Positions 31,401 through 40,328 of a DNA stretch of 64,000 nucleotides are shown piece after piece (positions within the stretch are counted from its first letter, which is position 1; every line of letters begins with the position of its first letter). The notes under the pieces are model-generated. The model did not search any database, was not told the DNA's origin, and saw nothing but the letters and a program-made list of their open reading frames with translations. This DNA comes from Tritrichomonas musculus (lineage: Eukaryota; Parabasalia; Tritrichomonadida; Tritrichomonadidae): NCBI GenBank assembly GCA_039105265.1, contig JAPFFF010000016.1, forward strand, positions 1,178,001-1,242,000. The letters run 5' to 3'. The position numbers and the translations under genes are program-made.

Positions 31401-34400
31401 CTAATGCATAGAAATTAGAGAAGCATTCATCATCAAGAACTTCAACATTATCTGGAATGATAATTTTTGTTATCATTTCAAAAGATTTTGTGTTGAACTT
31501 TGGAATTACTTTTTTATCAGTAACAATAATCAAAACTTTTAATGCACGACATCTTTCAAAACAATTATCTGCAAATTTTGTTGAATAGGGATCTATTGTT
31601 ATTTTAGATAATTTAACACAGTTTTTAAAACAATTATTTCCTAAATATTTGACATTGGAAGGAATAATAATTTCTTTTATATTATAACAATTTTCAAATG
31701 AATTATCTCCAATTAATAAAACAGATTTCGCTATTATTAATTGTTTCAAGGAACTACATTCATAAAATGCAAAATTCATTATTTCTTTTACATTGTTTGA
31801 ACAGATAAATTTTTCTAATTTTTTGCATCCATAAAAGGTTCCTTCCATTACTTTTTCTATCTTTTCAGAAAGTTTAATTTCTGTCAATTCCGAACAGTAA
31901 CTGAAAGCATATCTTTTTAATTCCATTAAATTTGTGTTTTCTTCAATTTGAAAAAGTGAAGAACATCCCGTAAATGCATAATCATGAATTGAAATTATTT
32001 TTGAAATGTCAATTTTTTTAAGATTCAAGCAAAATGCAAATGCTTCTTTTTTAATTGATTTGACTGAACTTGGAATTATCACTTCTGTTAATAAAGAACA
32101 CTTGAAAAACATCTTTTCACAAATTATTGATAAACTGCTAGGAAAAGTAAAAGATTCTAATGATTTACATTTAGAAAAAGCTCCAATTCCAATCGATTTT
32201 ATTGAATCAGGAATTTTTATTTGTTTCAACAAAATGCATTTCGTAAAGCACTTTTTACCAATGGATTGAACTGAGCCTAGATTTTCAATATTTATCAAAC
32301 ATGAGCAATTATGGAAACAATAATCACCAATCGAGCTAATAGAACCAGAAAATTCAATTGTTTGCAAATTTGTACAATCTTTAAAAGTGAAGTTTTCCAA
32401 TTTTGACACTTTTTCTGGTATTTTAATCGCTTCGATTGAAAAGCAGCCAGAAAAACAGGAATCACCAATTGTAACAAGAGATGAAGGAAGATTAATTTCA
32501 ACTAAGGATGAACATCCTAAAAATGCTGATGATTCAATTTCTTGGACACTTGAAAGGTCAATTTTGGTCAATTCAGAACAACCTTCAAAAGCAAATTTAC
32601 CTATTTTAGTTATATACTGTGCATTAATTGTTTTGAGCGATGTACACCTAGCAAATATATAATCTTCTAATGTTAGCAAGGATTCAGGCAGTATTATAAT
32701 TTCAAGTAAACTACATCCAAAAAATGCATGGTGTTCTATTTTTTCTATTGTTGTTGGAATGGCAATAACAGTGAGAGATTGACACTTACGGAAAGATCCT
32801 TGCTTTATTATTTTGATTCCATCATTTAGAGTCAACTTTTCAAGATTAAAACAATTCGAAAAAGATTCTTTTCCAACCAAAGAAACAGAGCCAGGAATTT
32901 CAACTTGCTTAATTGGACATTTATGAAAAGCAAAGTCATCTATTTCTCTTAAATTATTATTCAATGCAATTGAATTAAGATTTAAACATTCAAAAAATGC
33001 ATATTTTCCAATTTTTGTCACATAAGAAGGAATTGTTATTGATGATAATGAATTGCATCTATAAAAAGAACAATCATTTATTGACTCAATAGAATCAGAA
33101 TTTTTCATTGATGCGAATACATCATCAAGTTTATAACATTCATAGAAAATAGAATCTGGCAAAAATTTTAATAATAAATTCTCAACTTTTTGTAATGAAT
33201 GACAACCTTTGAATGCAGACTCGCCAACAAAATCAATTGAATCAGGAAAAACAATTTGTTCTAATTTTTCACAATTTTCGAAACAACGATTTCCTATTTT
33301 TGATATTTTTGAAGAAAAAGAGATTTTATTGAGAGATTTAAATCCAAAAAACACTTTCTCTTCAATTTCAGTAATATTTCCTTTAATTTCAACAGAAGTA
33401 ATTGATTCATTTTTGGCAAATACTGGATTTAATATTCCATCATCCAGAATTGTCAAATCAACATCAATTTTTGGGTTTCCTTTTACTTTATTAAGACTAT
33501 AAACTATCCTATCTATTTCACCGAATATTTCATTCCAGAAATTCAATGGACACACAATTTCAGAAGAGTAATTCAATGTTATATGAAATTCTTTAAATTT
33601 TTTAAAAACTTGAAAGAAGGATTTTGAATGAAAAGATCTATTTGAATACAGCAGTATCAAAGCATCTGTATCAATAATAATTTTTTGCATTTTAATTGTT
33701 TTTTCTTTATCATCATAATTATCAATTAATTGATGAATAAAAAACTTTTGAATTATTTTTGGGATTCTAAAAAAATCATCAAATTTATATAAAATATTAT
33801 AAGCATCAAGTATCTTTTCTTTTTCAGAATTGTCATCCATTGATTCTTCATTAAACATTAATTTCATTGATTTATTGAAATATAGTTTAGCCTTTTCTGT
33901 TTCATTTTCTTCTTTATAAATTTTTCCTAATAAAAAAATAATTTTAAAATCGTTTTGATTTCCATATTTTGTCAAATATTTTGTTGCTTTTATCAAGCTA
34001 TTTTTTGTTTTATACAAAAAATTACAATAATAAAGAATAGCATCAATATTCTTTGCACGTGCTGATTCTTTAATATATTTAAAACCAATTTCTTCATCTT
34101 TCGGAAAACCATTGATTCCTTCAATAGAACTGATTCCAATATCAAATTGTTTTTCTGGATTTTTAATTGAATCAACAACTTTCTTTTTACATTCATCTGA
34201 AAGATTAACATATTTATTTCTTGGATAAAAATATTCAAGACGACAATTTGATGTAACTTTTGATTTTGACTTGTTCAGAAAATTTTGAATTCTTATTTGG
34301 TCGCCTGACTGAAAAGTTGATTCATATTCATCAACAGATTGAACGAACTCTATAAATTCATCTTCTGCCAAATCATCGAACATTCTATCAGAAATTTCAG

Positions 34401-35268
34401 ATGACAGCCTGTCAAAGAAATCAGGGTCCCTTAAAATATCGACAATTTCTTCAAAAGTTGGTCTTTCTTTTTGGTCCTCGCTCCAACATTTTTCAATCAA
34501 TTCTTTATAAGTATCTAAAATATTTGCTTCTTCAAAACTTGGCCTTTCTTTATTAAGAATGGCTTCCTTTATTTCGTCAAAAGTTTTCAAATTATTGAAT
34601 GGTTTTTGAAGTGTCAACATTTCATATAAAATGAAGCTGAATGCATAAACGTCACTTTTTTCACTATAAGGATTGTCTTCTTTTTTGATGATCTCTGGGG
34701 CCAAATATAAATAAGTTCCAACCATTTCTTCTTCTTTATCTTTTTGCTGCTCTTTAGAAGTAGAAAAGCCAAAATCACATATTCGTGGATATAATGATTC
34801 ATCCAAAAGTATGTTAGAGGGCTTTAAATCACGATGGATTATTCCATTTTCATGTAAATATTTCATCGCTGATGCTATTCCGTAAATATTAATAAGTTTT
34901 TTGGTTTCTGTCCAATTATCTGGAGTACGACCTGACAATTGATTATCAATGAGAGTTTGAAGTGAATCGTTCTTTAAATACTCCGTTACAATCGTTGGTT
35001 TGAATTCATTTTCAAAATTTTTTTCATTAAATCCAATAAAATCGACAATTGTACGATGATTTAACTTAGAAATGTTGTTTATTTCTTTGTTCAATGCTTC
35101 TAATATTGTTGGCGAAGTTTCATAATTTATTTCTGTTTTTGATATTTTGGCTGCAAATTTTTCATTCGATTCTTTGTGTCTAATTTTGAAAACATAACCA
35201 AAATTACCTTCACCTATTTTCTCAAGCTTATCATAAGCATTTAATTCTATATAAAAAGTAGGTTTCAT
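25438..35268 (-). CDS. Giant protein kinase-BspA LRR fusion (3,276 residues)
   Basis: One unbroken frame of 9.8 kb. Residues about 10-285 are a kinase with every key motif: GEGNFGYV (19-26), Lys41, HRDLKPSN (145-152), DFG (165-167) and APE (190-192). It looks catalytically active and tyrosine-kinase-like in subfamily style. About 360-480 has Sel1-like helices (ARAKNIDAILYYCNFLYK, then LLGKIYKEENETEKAKLYF). From about 620 to the end run roughly 110 BspA LRRs of 23 residues (CSSLxxIxIPxxVxxIGxxAF). Five cap-like breaks recur at about residues 609, 1258, 1743, 2206 and 2943. There is no signal peptide or membrane segment, so it should be cytosolic, unlike surface BspA proteins. The start is supported by ATG followed at once by the kinase and a TCATA motif upstream. 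Confidence 0.93.
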   Translation of the reverse strand: MKPTFYIELNAYDKLEKIGEGNFGYVFKIRHKESNEKFAAKISKTEINYETSPTILEALNKEINNISKLNHRTIVDFIGFNEKNFENEFKPTIVTEYLKNDSLQTLIDNQLSGRTPDNWTETKKLINIYGIASAMKYLHENGIIHRDLKPSNILLDESLYPRICDFGFSTSKEQQKDKEEEMVGTYLYLAPEIIKKEDNPYSEKSDVYAFSFILYEMLTLQKPFNNLKTFDEIKEAILNKERPSFEEANILDTYKELIEKCWSEDQKERPTFEEIVDILRDPDFFDRLSSEISDRMFDDLAEDEFIEFVQSVDEYESTFQSGDQIRIQNFLNKSKSKVTSNCRLEYFYPRNKYVNLSDECKKKVVDSIKNPEKQFDIGISSIEGINGFPKDEEIGFKYIKESARAKNIDAILYYCNFLYKTKNSLIKATKYLTKYGNQNDFKIIFLLGKIYKEENETEKAKLYFNKSMKLMFNEESMDDNSEKEKILDAYNILYKFDDFFRIPKIIQKFFIHQLIDNYDDKEKTIKMQKIIIDTDALILLYSNRSFHSKSFFQVFKKFKEFHITLNYSSEIVCPLNFWNEIFGEIDRIVYSLNKVKGNPKIDVDLTILDDGILNPVFAKNESITSVEIKGNITEIEEKVFFGFKSLNKISFSSKISKIGNRCFENCEKLEQIVFPDSIDFVGESAFKGCHSLQKVENLLLKFLPDSIFYECYKLDDVFASMKNSDSIESINDCSFYRCNSLSSITIPSYVTKIGKYAFFECLNLNSIALNNNLREIDDFAFHKCPIKQVEIPGSVSLVGKESFSNCFNLEKLTLNDGIKIIKQGSFRKCQSLTVIAIPTTIEKIEHHAFFGCSLLEIIILPESLLTLEDYIFARCTSLKTINAQYITKIGKFAFEGCSELTKIDLSSVQEIESSAFLGCSSLVEINLPSSLVTIGDSCFSGCFSIEAIKIPEKVSKLENFTFKDCTNLQTIEFSGSISSIGDYCFHNCSCLINIENLGSVQSIGKKCFTKCILLKQIKIPDSIKSIGIGAFSKCKSLESFTFPSSLSIICEKMFFKCSLLTEVIIPSSVKSIKKEAFAFCLNLKKIDISKIISIHDYAFTGCSSLFQIEENTNLMELKRYAFSYCSELTEIKLSEKIEKVMEGTFYGCKKLEKFICSNNVKEIMNFAFYECSSLKQLIIAKSVLLIGDNSFENCYNIKEIIIPSNVKYLGNNCFKNCVKLSKITIDPYSTKFADNCFERCRALKVLIIVTDKKVIPKFNTKSFEMITKIIIPDNVEVLDDECFSNFYALEEIVLPSGLVSIGEYAFSNCYALKHIDIPNLIKSISKGCFISCSSLRKIKFGKSIELIDKQAFEDCSSLAQIELSNNVQTIGKRAFINCTSLKKIYLNKMLETIQKEAFIGCSSLIEITIPDRIKIISEGLFSKCSHLRKVVFDGFIEGIETNAFFGCSSLNEIQNLSKLRFISDAAFFGCSNLTNINLGEDLEEIGSSAFFRCSSLLEFNIPSKVRIISDNAFNGCSKLNKIYFSDNLEKIDNFAFFRCLSLTDIIFPNSLIDIGEGAFSGCSSLKNITLPENIKIINRNTFCDCTNLSYAKIYGKSIRKICDSAFSNCINMRKVSIPKNVEVIGSNAFNGCISLVKIYISDQNLLKTIGSYAFYNCSSLQEFHFGQFLEMIGNDAFGSCLSFSEIYIPSNVKSVGYRCFKNCKNLQKIKVDPYVTKFQDDSFDGCDSLNTLFISTLKTEIPPLMTKAFISIPRIVITKTVVLIEDNCFSNYFGLRKIIFPNCLKYIGKYAFSNCVKLTNIEIPEMVEEIKEGCFYRCTSLKEIHINSKIIGIEKDTFNGCSSLFKINIPNNVLYIGENAFYRCSSLVNIQLNNNLERIESEAFKECINLVQIQIPPKIQVISEGAFYDCFNLERVIFVNENIERIKSFAFMNCSSLTKISIPHSVEEIGESAFSGCESLFKIEIPEKVVELNDKLFYNCSHLTQVKIGDSVKRIHNNVFENCIRMNGIIIPKRVEMIGNFSFAHCELLENVLFSNPFSVKFIGSFAFYHCDSLKEIHLPNSLKVIENNVFHYCTSLTNVVIEDRVNLIRFNSFLRCSSLVEIDIPYSVKKIENYAFANCTSLKKITFPISELTIENNCFENCIKLPELVFPPTVQSIGCECFKNCQKLEKVRIDPYKTKIKNNSFSKCFNFTILIIDTDKEELPKFKNIPFHFVRKVIIWNKVIKYEDYCFSNFRSIQYVESPPTVISIGKFCFLNCSSLRSINVPDKVTCIEEGCFQGCISLGSITLGLSINSIKEKAFYCCRSLLEIEIPNLVHVISQKAFYGCSKLTNIKLRNNLVKIEKNAFMKCASIDEIVFPSSIKSIGEGSFADCTLFNKVTFYSQIEKLKSRLFSNCRNLKEVILPSDLQGICDEVFLNCFKLKKIEIPNKVESIGYRSFYCCKSLEEMKFPSSMKSIGSYSFYQCFCLKYVRLPYSLKVIENNLFHYCLNLEDIKIYENVEKIKSNAFEGCKSLKTVIIPKSVESIGYRAFSKCSQLTKVSLNPNITFIGEDCFNGCIKLNEIKIPNLLRKILNGTFQFCSSLVKIDFPSIKSIGNHAFSGCSNLKEIRFSNHLESIGKYAFSDCSSLNNITIPPLVKKISVGAFSNCISIWKVVIPLRLEIIEDFAFNNCEKLLNLTCSTSSSFAGFDSLICKVKFPDSLISIGNFAFYGCSSIKELVLNSNLDIIGNSAFCNCVEIERIQMSSSLRIIGDKAFNNCNNINEITNLLNIQSIGHFAFEKCESLKEIIISSKECKISEGAFSKCKELERIEINSIIKYLGKSCFSDCFKLKIVKIHSLRESIKRGTFYNCKSLEEFIIPPNVERIDDNSFENCFNLHKITFPSSITSIGKNSFINCPSLKEIKNIPFCLFSGNDFLFEGCSTDTRYTLGSSLNSNSEIISQVTHIEIPKTITMIPDNAFNGYISLITIKIHSKVNYIGKGSFFKCKSIKSIEIPDSIKVIKEGTFANCSSLIEVKLPESIEEIESNAFLNCSNLKNINIPLNIKFLGDSVFSNCHSLVDIEIPNIQKLSAYLFSNTSITVIRIKNKVKEIGNYAFLNCCKATEIIFAESSNHIKISEHAFEKCSSLKSLNIPKSVFSIEKYAFKDCLRIQTLIINAEFDCIECGTFSGCSSLVDVVIPPTVKEIKSSAFDNCASLSSIKLPKELKMIGQFAFSECYSLKMIIIPESVEEIGEYSFKKCSALKILQFENESKNKKIKIDDSCFFGCSSLKLNKKNFS

Positions 35269-36559
35269 TGATTATGAAAAGATAATTTTTGAAAAAATTG
35301 AATAGAAGATATTAAATTCATTTGAATTCAATTCACATAGTTTTATTGTTTTTTTTTTTTTTTTTTCAGCCCATTTATTTTCAATGCTTTCTTTTTCAAC
35401 TACCAAATATAATGCAGTTTTATAAATTATCATTATTTCAAAATTTCATTGAAAGATATGATTTGAAAAGTCACCTTTTTAATAGGCATTCAAAAAGTGC
35501 CTATTAAAAATGATTATAATTATCTTGAACAATTATTATTTAAAATGTATTTTTTCCCTAATAATAAAAAGAAAATATAAAAAAATAAATATTTTTTAAC
35601 TTAAATATATTTTATTAAGCTAACAGTATCGTTTTTGAAAAAACTGAAAACTGATTTAATTATGATATGTTAATTCTGAATTAATTGGGATTAATATGCC
35701 AAAAGAATTCATGATAACGTATGACAATGAATTTTTTTAAATATGATTATATTTGTATTTAATTGATGTGGATGTTATATAACTATGTTATTTCTTTTAT
35801 TTTTAGTATTTATATAAATAATTCCATATGTGAATAATATGATATTTGTTATTTTTTTTAAATATCTTTTTGTATCAACCATTATGGAACGTTCATAAAA
35901 AAAAACAGAGTTAATTTATGGCAAAGCTATGATTTTTCAAAAGCGTAATAATTATTGACAAGTATTTGAAATTTTTTTCAACGACAACCAACTTGATACA
36001 TTAAATGGTGTCCATTTTGGATTTTATTGTAGGATAACCGTTATTCTGGATGGAGAAAAAATCCAGCTTGTTTTTTTTTTTTTTTTTCATATAATAAATC
36101 TAAAGTTTTAATAGATGGATTTTTATTCTCAAAAAGTTCTTAATGTAAACTATAGAATGGATTATTTTTGAATATCGTAAACTATTGAATGGATTTTTTT
36201 TCGGAGTACATTAATGTAACCTGAAAATTTAAAGATTTCAATTTCTTCCATTGCTGATGATAAAGGATAAACTGAAGTATAGTTTGTCTTTTCTGAATAA
36301 CCTTCAAAAATGATCATATAATTTTCTTACCAAATTTTGTAACCAAAAAAGATTTTTTTTTTCTCAAGGATCTTCACTTTTTGAATGAGAATAAGAAAAG
36401 ATTATTTGAGTTGATCCATGATAATGATTTTTTAAAATATTTCTTTTTTCAATATTGAAAAATTTTTCAACTTTTTTATTGAAAAATTAAATATGCAATT
36501 CACAATTTTTTTCCAAAATGAATTTTCTCAATTTTTAATAAAAATTTTTTTATTATTAT
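35269..36559. other. AT-rich divergent spacer with one strong hairpin
   Basis: No gene; the 61-codon frame at 35322-35507 is T-run-derived. A perfect 13-bp hairpin lies at 35476-35488 / 35498-35510 (TTTTTAATAGGCA and its complement, 9-nt loop). A 20-bp T-run sits near 36068. The phrase AATGGATT recurs several times near 36110-36200. Confidence 0.5.
35273..35277 (-). promoter_or_regulatory. Initiator-like motif TCATA
   Basis: TCATA on the minus strand, 4 bp before the ATG of the kinase-LRR gene; matches TCA-Y-W. Confidence 0.4.
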
Positions 36560-36569
36560 TCATATCATT
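36560..36569 (+). promoter_or_regulatory. Double initiator-like motif TCATATCATT
   Basis: TCATA and TCATT in tandem, 7 bp before ATG 36577. Favours that start over the upstream in-frame ATG at 36493, which would add a hydrophobic leader. Confidence 0.4.
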
Positions 36570-36576
36570 AAAATAT

Positions 36577-37542
36577 ATGTTTGTTTATCAAACACCTAAA
36601 ACATCTTTTCAAAGATTATTGATCAATGATCAAAGTGGTCAGTTCAGAATCGTTATAGAAATCAAATACACCAACAAGCAAAATGATGATATCCAAATCG
36701 AGAAACAAAAACAGATCATTATAAACACAACTGTCAATAAAGCACGTATCATATCAAAAATAATTGATGAACAGTTCTCAAATAACAAAAGTATAGATCA
36801 ATATGTCTTTACACTTGAACAATTAGATCAAAATGGAAATCATAAATACCGATTAGAAGACATAATTCATGTATTTCGTGCATTGATAGAAAGCAATGGA
36901 AATGAAATCACAGTCACTGAAGATAAGGAGAATTTATTAAATCAAATATTGAGCTTTCTTGATAAAGGAAAGATCGACCTCAGCATTATAGAATGTAAAT
37001 ATTACGATAACAATAAATTCAACGGAATTTTCTCATACATCAAACAAAGCACAAATGGTGTAGATAATGGAAAGAATGATCATTTACGTCTCAAGGGACG
37101 TGGTAAAAATCCATGTCATCAATTATCAAATTTGTTATTGTATGATGATGCAAATATCGACAGAGGTTATGTAAACGTTAAAAATGGATTTCCTGAAATA
37201 CAAGATTTTATAGAATTCGATTTTGTCAACAGAAAAATAAATATGACATCTTATACAATAAGAACAATATATAATGAAACAAACGTATATCATCCCAAAA
37301 CTTGGAAAATGATTGGATCAAATGATCAAATAAAATGGGAAATTATTGACATGAAGGAGAACAACGGAGAATTGAACGGACCATACAGATGCTGTCATTT
37401 CGAATGCACTACAACAGGACAATATTATCGATACATAAGATACGTGCAAATCGATAACTGGCACCTACCATATAATAGAGAATTTAGATACTACATTGGA
37501 TTGTCTGCAATTGAATTCTTTGGCTCAATAAAGTCATTATAA
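36577..37542 (+). CDS. F5/8 type C (discoidin-like) domain protein with degenerate BTB-like N-terminus
   Basis: 321 residues from ATG 36577. The C-terminal half (about 160-321) is a discoidin/F5-8C beta-sandwich: GFPEIQDFIEFDFVNRKINM, then TYxIRT-like TSYTIRTIYN, HPKTWKMIGSNDQIKWEII, and YRYIRYVQID, ending AIEFFG. The first half has QYVFTLEQLD, IIHVFRALIESNGNEITVT and ENLLNQILSFL, the helical pattern after a BTB/POZ fold (BACK-like). Trichomonads have a large BTB-plus-F5/8C family of unknown role. If translation began at 36493 a hydrophobic stretch (FLIKIFLLLFISL) would be added; I think this is upstream DNA. No break seen. Confidence 0.75.
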   Translation: MFVYQTPKTSFQRLLINDQSGQFRIVIEIKYTNKQNDDIQIEKQKQIIINTTVNKARIISKIIDEQFSNNKSIDQYVFTLEQLDQNGNHKYRLEDIIHVFRALIESNGNEITVTEDKENLLNQILSFLDKGKIDLSIIECKYYDNNKFNGIFSYIKQSTNGVDNGKNDHLRLKGRGKNPCHQLSNLLLYDDANIDRGYVNVKNGFPEIQDFIEFDFVNRKINMTSYTIRTIYNETNVYHPKTWKMIGSNDQIKWEIIDMKENNGELNGPYRCCHFECTTTGQYYRYIRYVQIDNWHLPYNREFRYYIGLSAIEFFGSIKSL

Positions 37543-37716
37543 AAACAAATGAATGATAATTTTTTATTTTTATTATAATTATTAAGTTTTCTTTTCAATA
37601 TATTTTTGAAAAATGATTTTTACGAAAATGAAACTTTTCAAAAGTTAGGAGCATTCAAAAAGTTAGGATTGCTATGGCATTAGTTATATTTTTGGGTATC
37701 CAATGTTTTTATGTCC

Positions 37717-40320
37717 TTATTTATAAATAATTAAAAATAAAACAAAAATCATTAACACAAATATGATAAAGAGCACTTTTCTTATTTCTGCAATTCCTTT
37801 TTCAATTTTTTCTAATTTTTCATTTTGGATTTGATTTGTTTGAAATGATTTTTTCTCCAATTCATCTTTAATGTGAATAATTTGCTTTTCAAGATCAATT
37901 TTCATTTGATTTTCTTTCATATTTATTTCATTTAATTGTAATTGCATATTTTCATTTTTTTTCTCTAACTCAGAATTTTTTTCTTTAAGTTGATTTATAA
38001 TTTTTTTATAATTTTTCTCTTTTTTTATTGGACTTTTTTCTTTTTCAATTATTTTTGCATCTTTTATATTTGTTTTATTTGAATCTTGATTTATTTTTAT
38101 AAAATTAGTTTGTTCAATTTGATTTTCATTTTTAATTTGTGATTTAAGTATTTCATTAGATTCATTATAATCGTCATCATCATATTCATTGATTTTACTT
38201 TCGATCAATTCATTAATTTTATCTATTTCTTGTTTTATTAATTCTTCTTCAATTTCCATTTCTTTTTCTTCTTCAATTCTCATTTTTTCATATTCAATTT
38301 TAAATTCATTTTGTTCTTTGATTATTCTTTCTTTTTCTTTAATTTCATTCTGAATCATTAAATCAACTTCTTTTTGAATATCAAATGGAATATCGTCATT
38401 GTAATCAATTTTTCTGTTGATTTGTTTTTGAATTTTTTCCATCAATTTTTTCTCTTCATCTGATTCATCAGGCAAGTTGAAATCACCAACAAAAAATTGC
38501 TGTATACAAAAACAATTTTTTTCTTTAAAGATTAAATCATAATGACTATTTTTACTAAATGTTATAGAATATTCACGATCAACGATTTTATTTTCACTTG
38601 TTTGTTTTTCAGAAATTAAAGTTGGCTTGATATGATTTGGTTTCATTTCACCATGTAAAATAAAATAAATTTTAACTTTATTTTCGCTAAATAAATGAAA
38701 GAAGAAATCGAAATCATTTAATAAAACAACAGATGAAGAAGGTTCAACTCTAATTTTTTCAGACAGATTTGAATAAAAAGGAACAAATTTTCTATTTTTA
38801 GGAAGATCAAAAATTGGACTTTCAACATGAAATCCAGCACCAAAAACATCGAAGAAATAAGTCACACCATGATTGTATTTACCACTTTCATTTTTAAAAT
38901 AAATATAAACCTCCCAACGACCATTTTCAGGAAATTCAATAAAAATCCAATCCTCAACTAATTTTTCATTTTCATCGACTTCTTTTTGTTCGAATGGAAA
39001 ATTCAAAGTAAACACACAACAACAATTTTTAATGAATTCATTAGATTCTCTTTCAAATGTTCCTTTTTTTATTTTAAACATTTTAATTAAAAGAAGTGAT
39101 CTCTTTTGTTTAACTGCGAATCTAATTCTTGCATAACCTTTTGTTATAACAGTTAATCCTTCAGTTGGTTTTATTGGAATAAAACCTGCTTCTTCTTTGT
39201 CTTTTCCAAGAATTGTTTGAATCATTTCTATTGAATTTTCAACTTCGAAATAAACAGTAAAAAGTTTATTAATTGAATAAACTTTAACAATCCATGAACC
39301 TTTTTCAGGAAAAAATACTTTCATTCTATATCTACATCTTTTTTGTTCCGGAAAAAATGAATAAAAATGTGATGGAAGATCAGATTCAAGACATTCAAAT
39401 GAAACAAATTTTGTATCTTTTTTAATCCATTCATTTTCTTGTTTATGAAGAAATTTACATGATATATTTTTATTGGCTTGAATGAAACTAAATTGCATTT
39501 CATAAAAACCGTTTTTTACTCTATTAAATTGAAATGGATTTGATTCTAATGAAAGTTCTCGATAAATATTCGATTGATTCAAGTTAATGAAATTTTCATA
39601 CGAAAAAGGAAAATGTTGAAGTTGTGTAAAATAGTTATTGACTGGAAAATGCGTTAATAAACCTGAATAAAATGGTATTAAAAAATATGACTTTTTGAAT
39701 GAAAAAGTGAACTTCCCTTCATCATCTACGGTACCAGCACCCCATGTTGGTTCTGACAAAAATTCTTCACCTTCAATATTAATATAAACACATCCGTGTC
39801 CTCGTCTTGGCTCTTTTGGGGGATTCAGAGGATCCCATTTTCGTCCTTTTGCAAAATTATTAAAATATTCAATTTGAATACATTTTGATCGTATTCCCAC
39901 TTTTTTTGCTAGTTGGATTAAAAACCTTGAGTAATCCCCGCATTTGCCTTTATTTGTTTGAAAAACTGAATCAATGCTAAGAGGTTTACTTTCTTTATCT
40001 AAAAAATTCTCGAATTGGATGTTGTGAGTGGTGTAATAATAACATGCATACAATTTATCTATATCTGTGTGAAAATTATTTTTTATTCCATTAATAAGCG
40101 AATCAAAATTTTCGAATTTATTTGAGTTTAGGTAGTTTTCAACTTCTGACCAATTTATAGGAGTTGGCAAACGAATTAATATATTTAACGATTGAGAAAG
40201 AGCTGGAACTGTGAAAAAGTTCCGAAAAGCTTTTGGAATTTCATCATATGGAATAGGTTTTTTATCCGTAATTTTGACTAAATAACGAAGATAATAATGA
40301 AAATTGTTGCTGTTAATCAT
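37717..40320 (-). CDS. Transglutaminase-like (kyphoscoliosis-peptidase type) tail-anchored coiled-coil protein
   Basis: 867 residues. About 85-200 are a transglutaminase-like core with Cys127 in NKGKCGDYSRF, His175 in RRGHGCVYI, and EPTWGAG where KY-type proteins have an Asp before TW; here it is Glu190. About 200-600 are beta-rich repeats like those after the core in KY proteins. About 620-840 are highly charged coiled coil (Glu/Lys/Ile/Asn). The last 22 residues form one membrane helix (VLFIIFVLMIFVLFLIIYK), so it is probably tail-anchored with the enzyme domain in the cytosol. Activity is plausible given Cys and His, but the Asp-to-Glu change leaves this open. The start is supported by a TCATA motif. 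Confidence 0.82.
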   Translation of the reverse strand: MINSNNFHYYLRYLVKITDKKPIPYDEIPKAFRNFFTVPALSQSLNILIRLPTPINWSEVENYLNSNKFENFDSLINGIKNNFHTDIDKLYACYYYTTHNIQFENFLDKESKPLSIDSVFQTNKGKCGDYSRFLIQLAKKVGIRSKCIQIEYFNNFAKGRKWDPLNPPKEPRRGHGCVYINIEGEEFLSEPTWGAGTVDDEGKFTFSFKKSYFLIPFYSGLLTHFPVNNYFTQLQHFPFSYENFINLNQSNIYRELSLESNPFQFNRVKNGFYEMQFSFIQANKNISCKFLHKQENEWIKKDTKFVSFECLESDLPSHFYSFFPEQKRCRYRMKVFFPEKGSWIVKVYSINKLFTVYFEVENSIEMIQTILGKDKEEAGFIPIKPTEGLTVITKGYARIRFAVKQKRSLLLIKMFKIKKGTFERESNEFIKNCCCVFTLNFPFEQKEVDENEKLVEDWIFIEFPENGRWEVYIYFKNESGKYNHGVTYFFDVFGAGFHVESPIFDLPKNRKFVPFYSNLSEKIRVEPSSSVVLLNDFDFFFHLFSENKVKIYFILHGEMKPNHIKPTLISEKQTSENKIVDREYSITFSKNSHYDLIFKEKNCFCIQQFFVGDFNLPDESDEEKKLMEKIQKQINRKIDYNDDIPFDIQKEVDLMIQNEIKEKERIIKEQNEFKIEYEKMRIEEEKEMEIEEELIKQEIDKINELIESKINEYDDDDYNESNEILKSQIKNENQIEQTNFIKINQDSNKTNIKDAKIIEKEKSPIKKEKNYKKIINQLKEKNSELEKKNENMQLQLNEINMKENQMKIDLEKQIIHIKDELEKKSFQTNQIQNEKLEKIEKGIAEIRKVLFIIFVLMIFVLFLIIYK

Positions 40321-40323
40321 AAA

Positions 40324-40328
40324 TATGA
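40324..40328 (-). promoter_or_regulatory. Initiator-like motif TCATA
   Basis: TCATA on the minus strand, 3 bp before the ATG of the transglutaminase-like gene. Confidence 0.4.
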
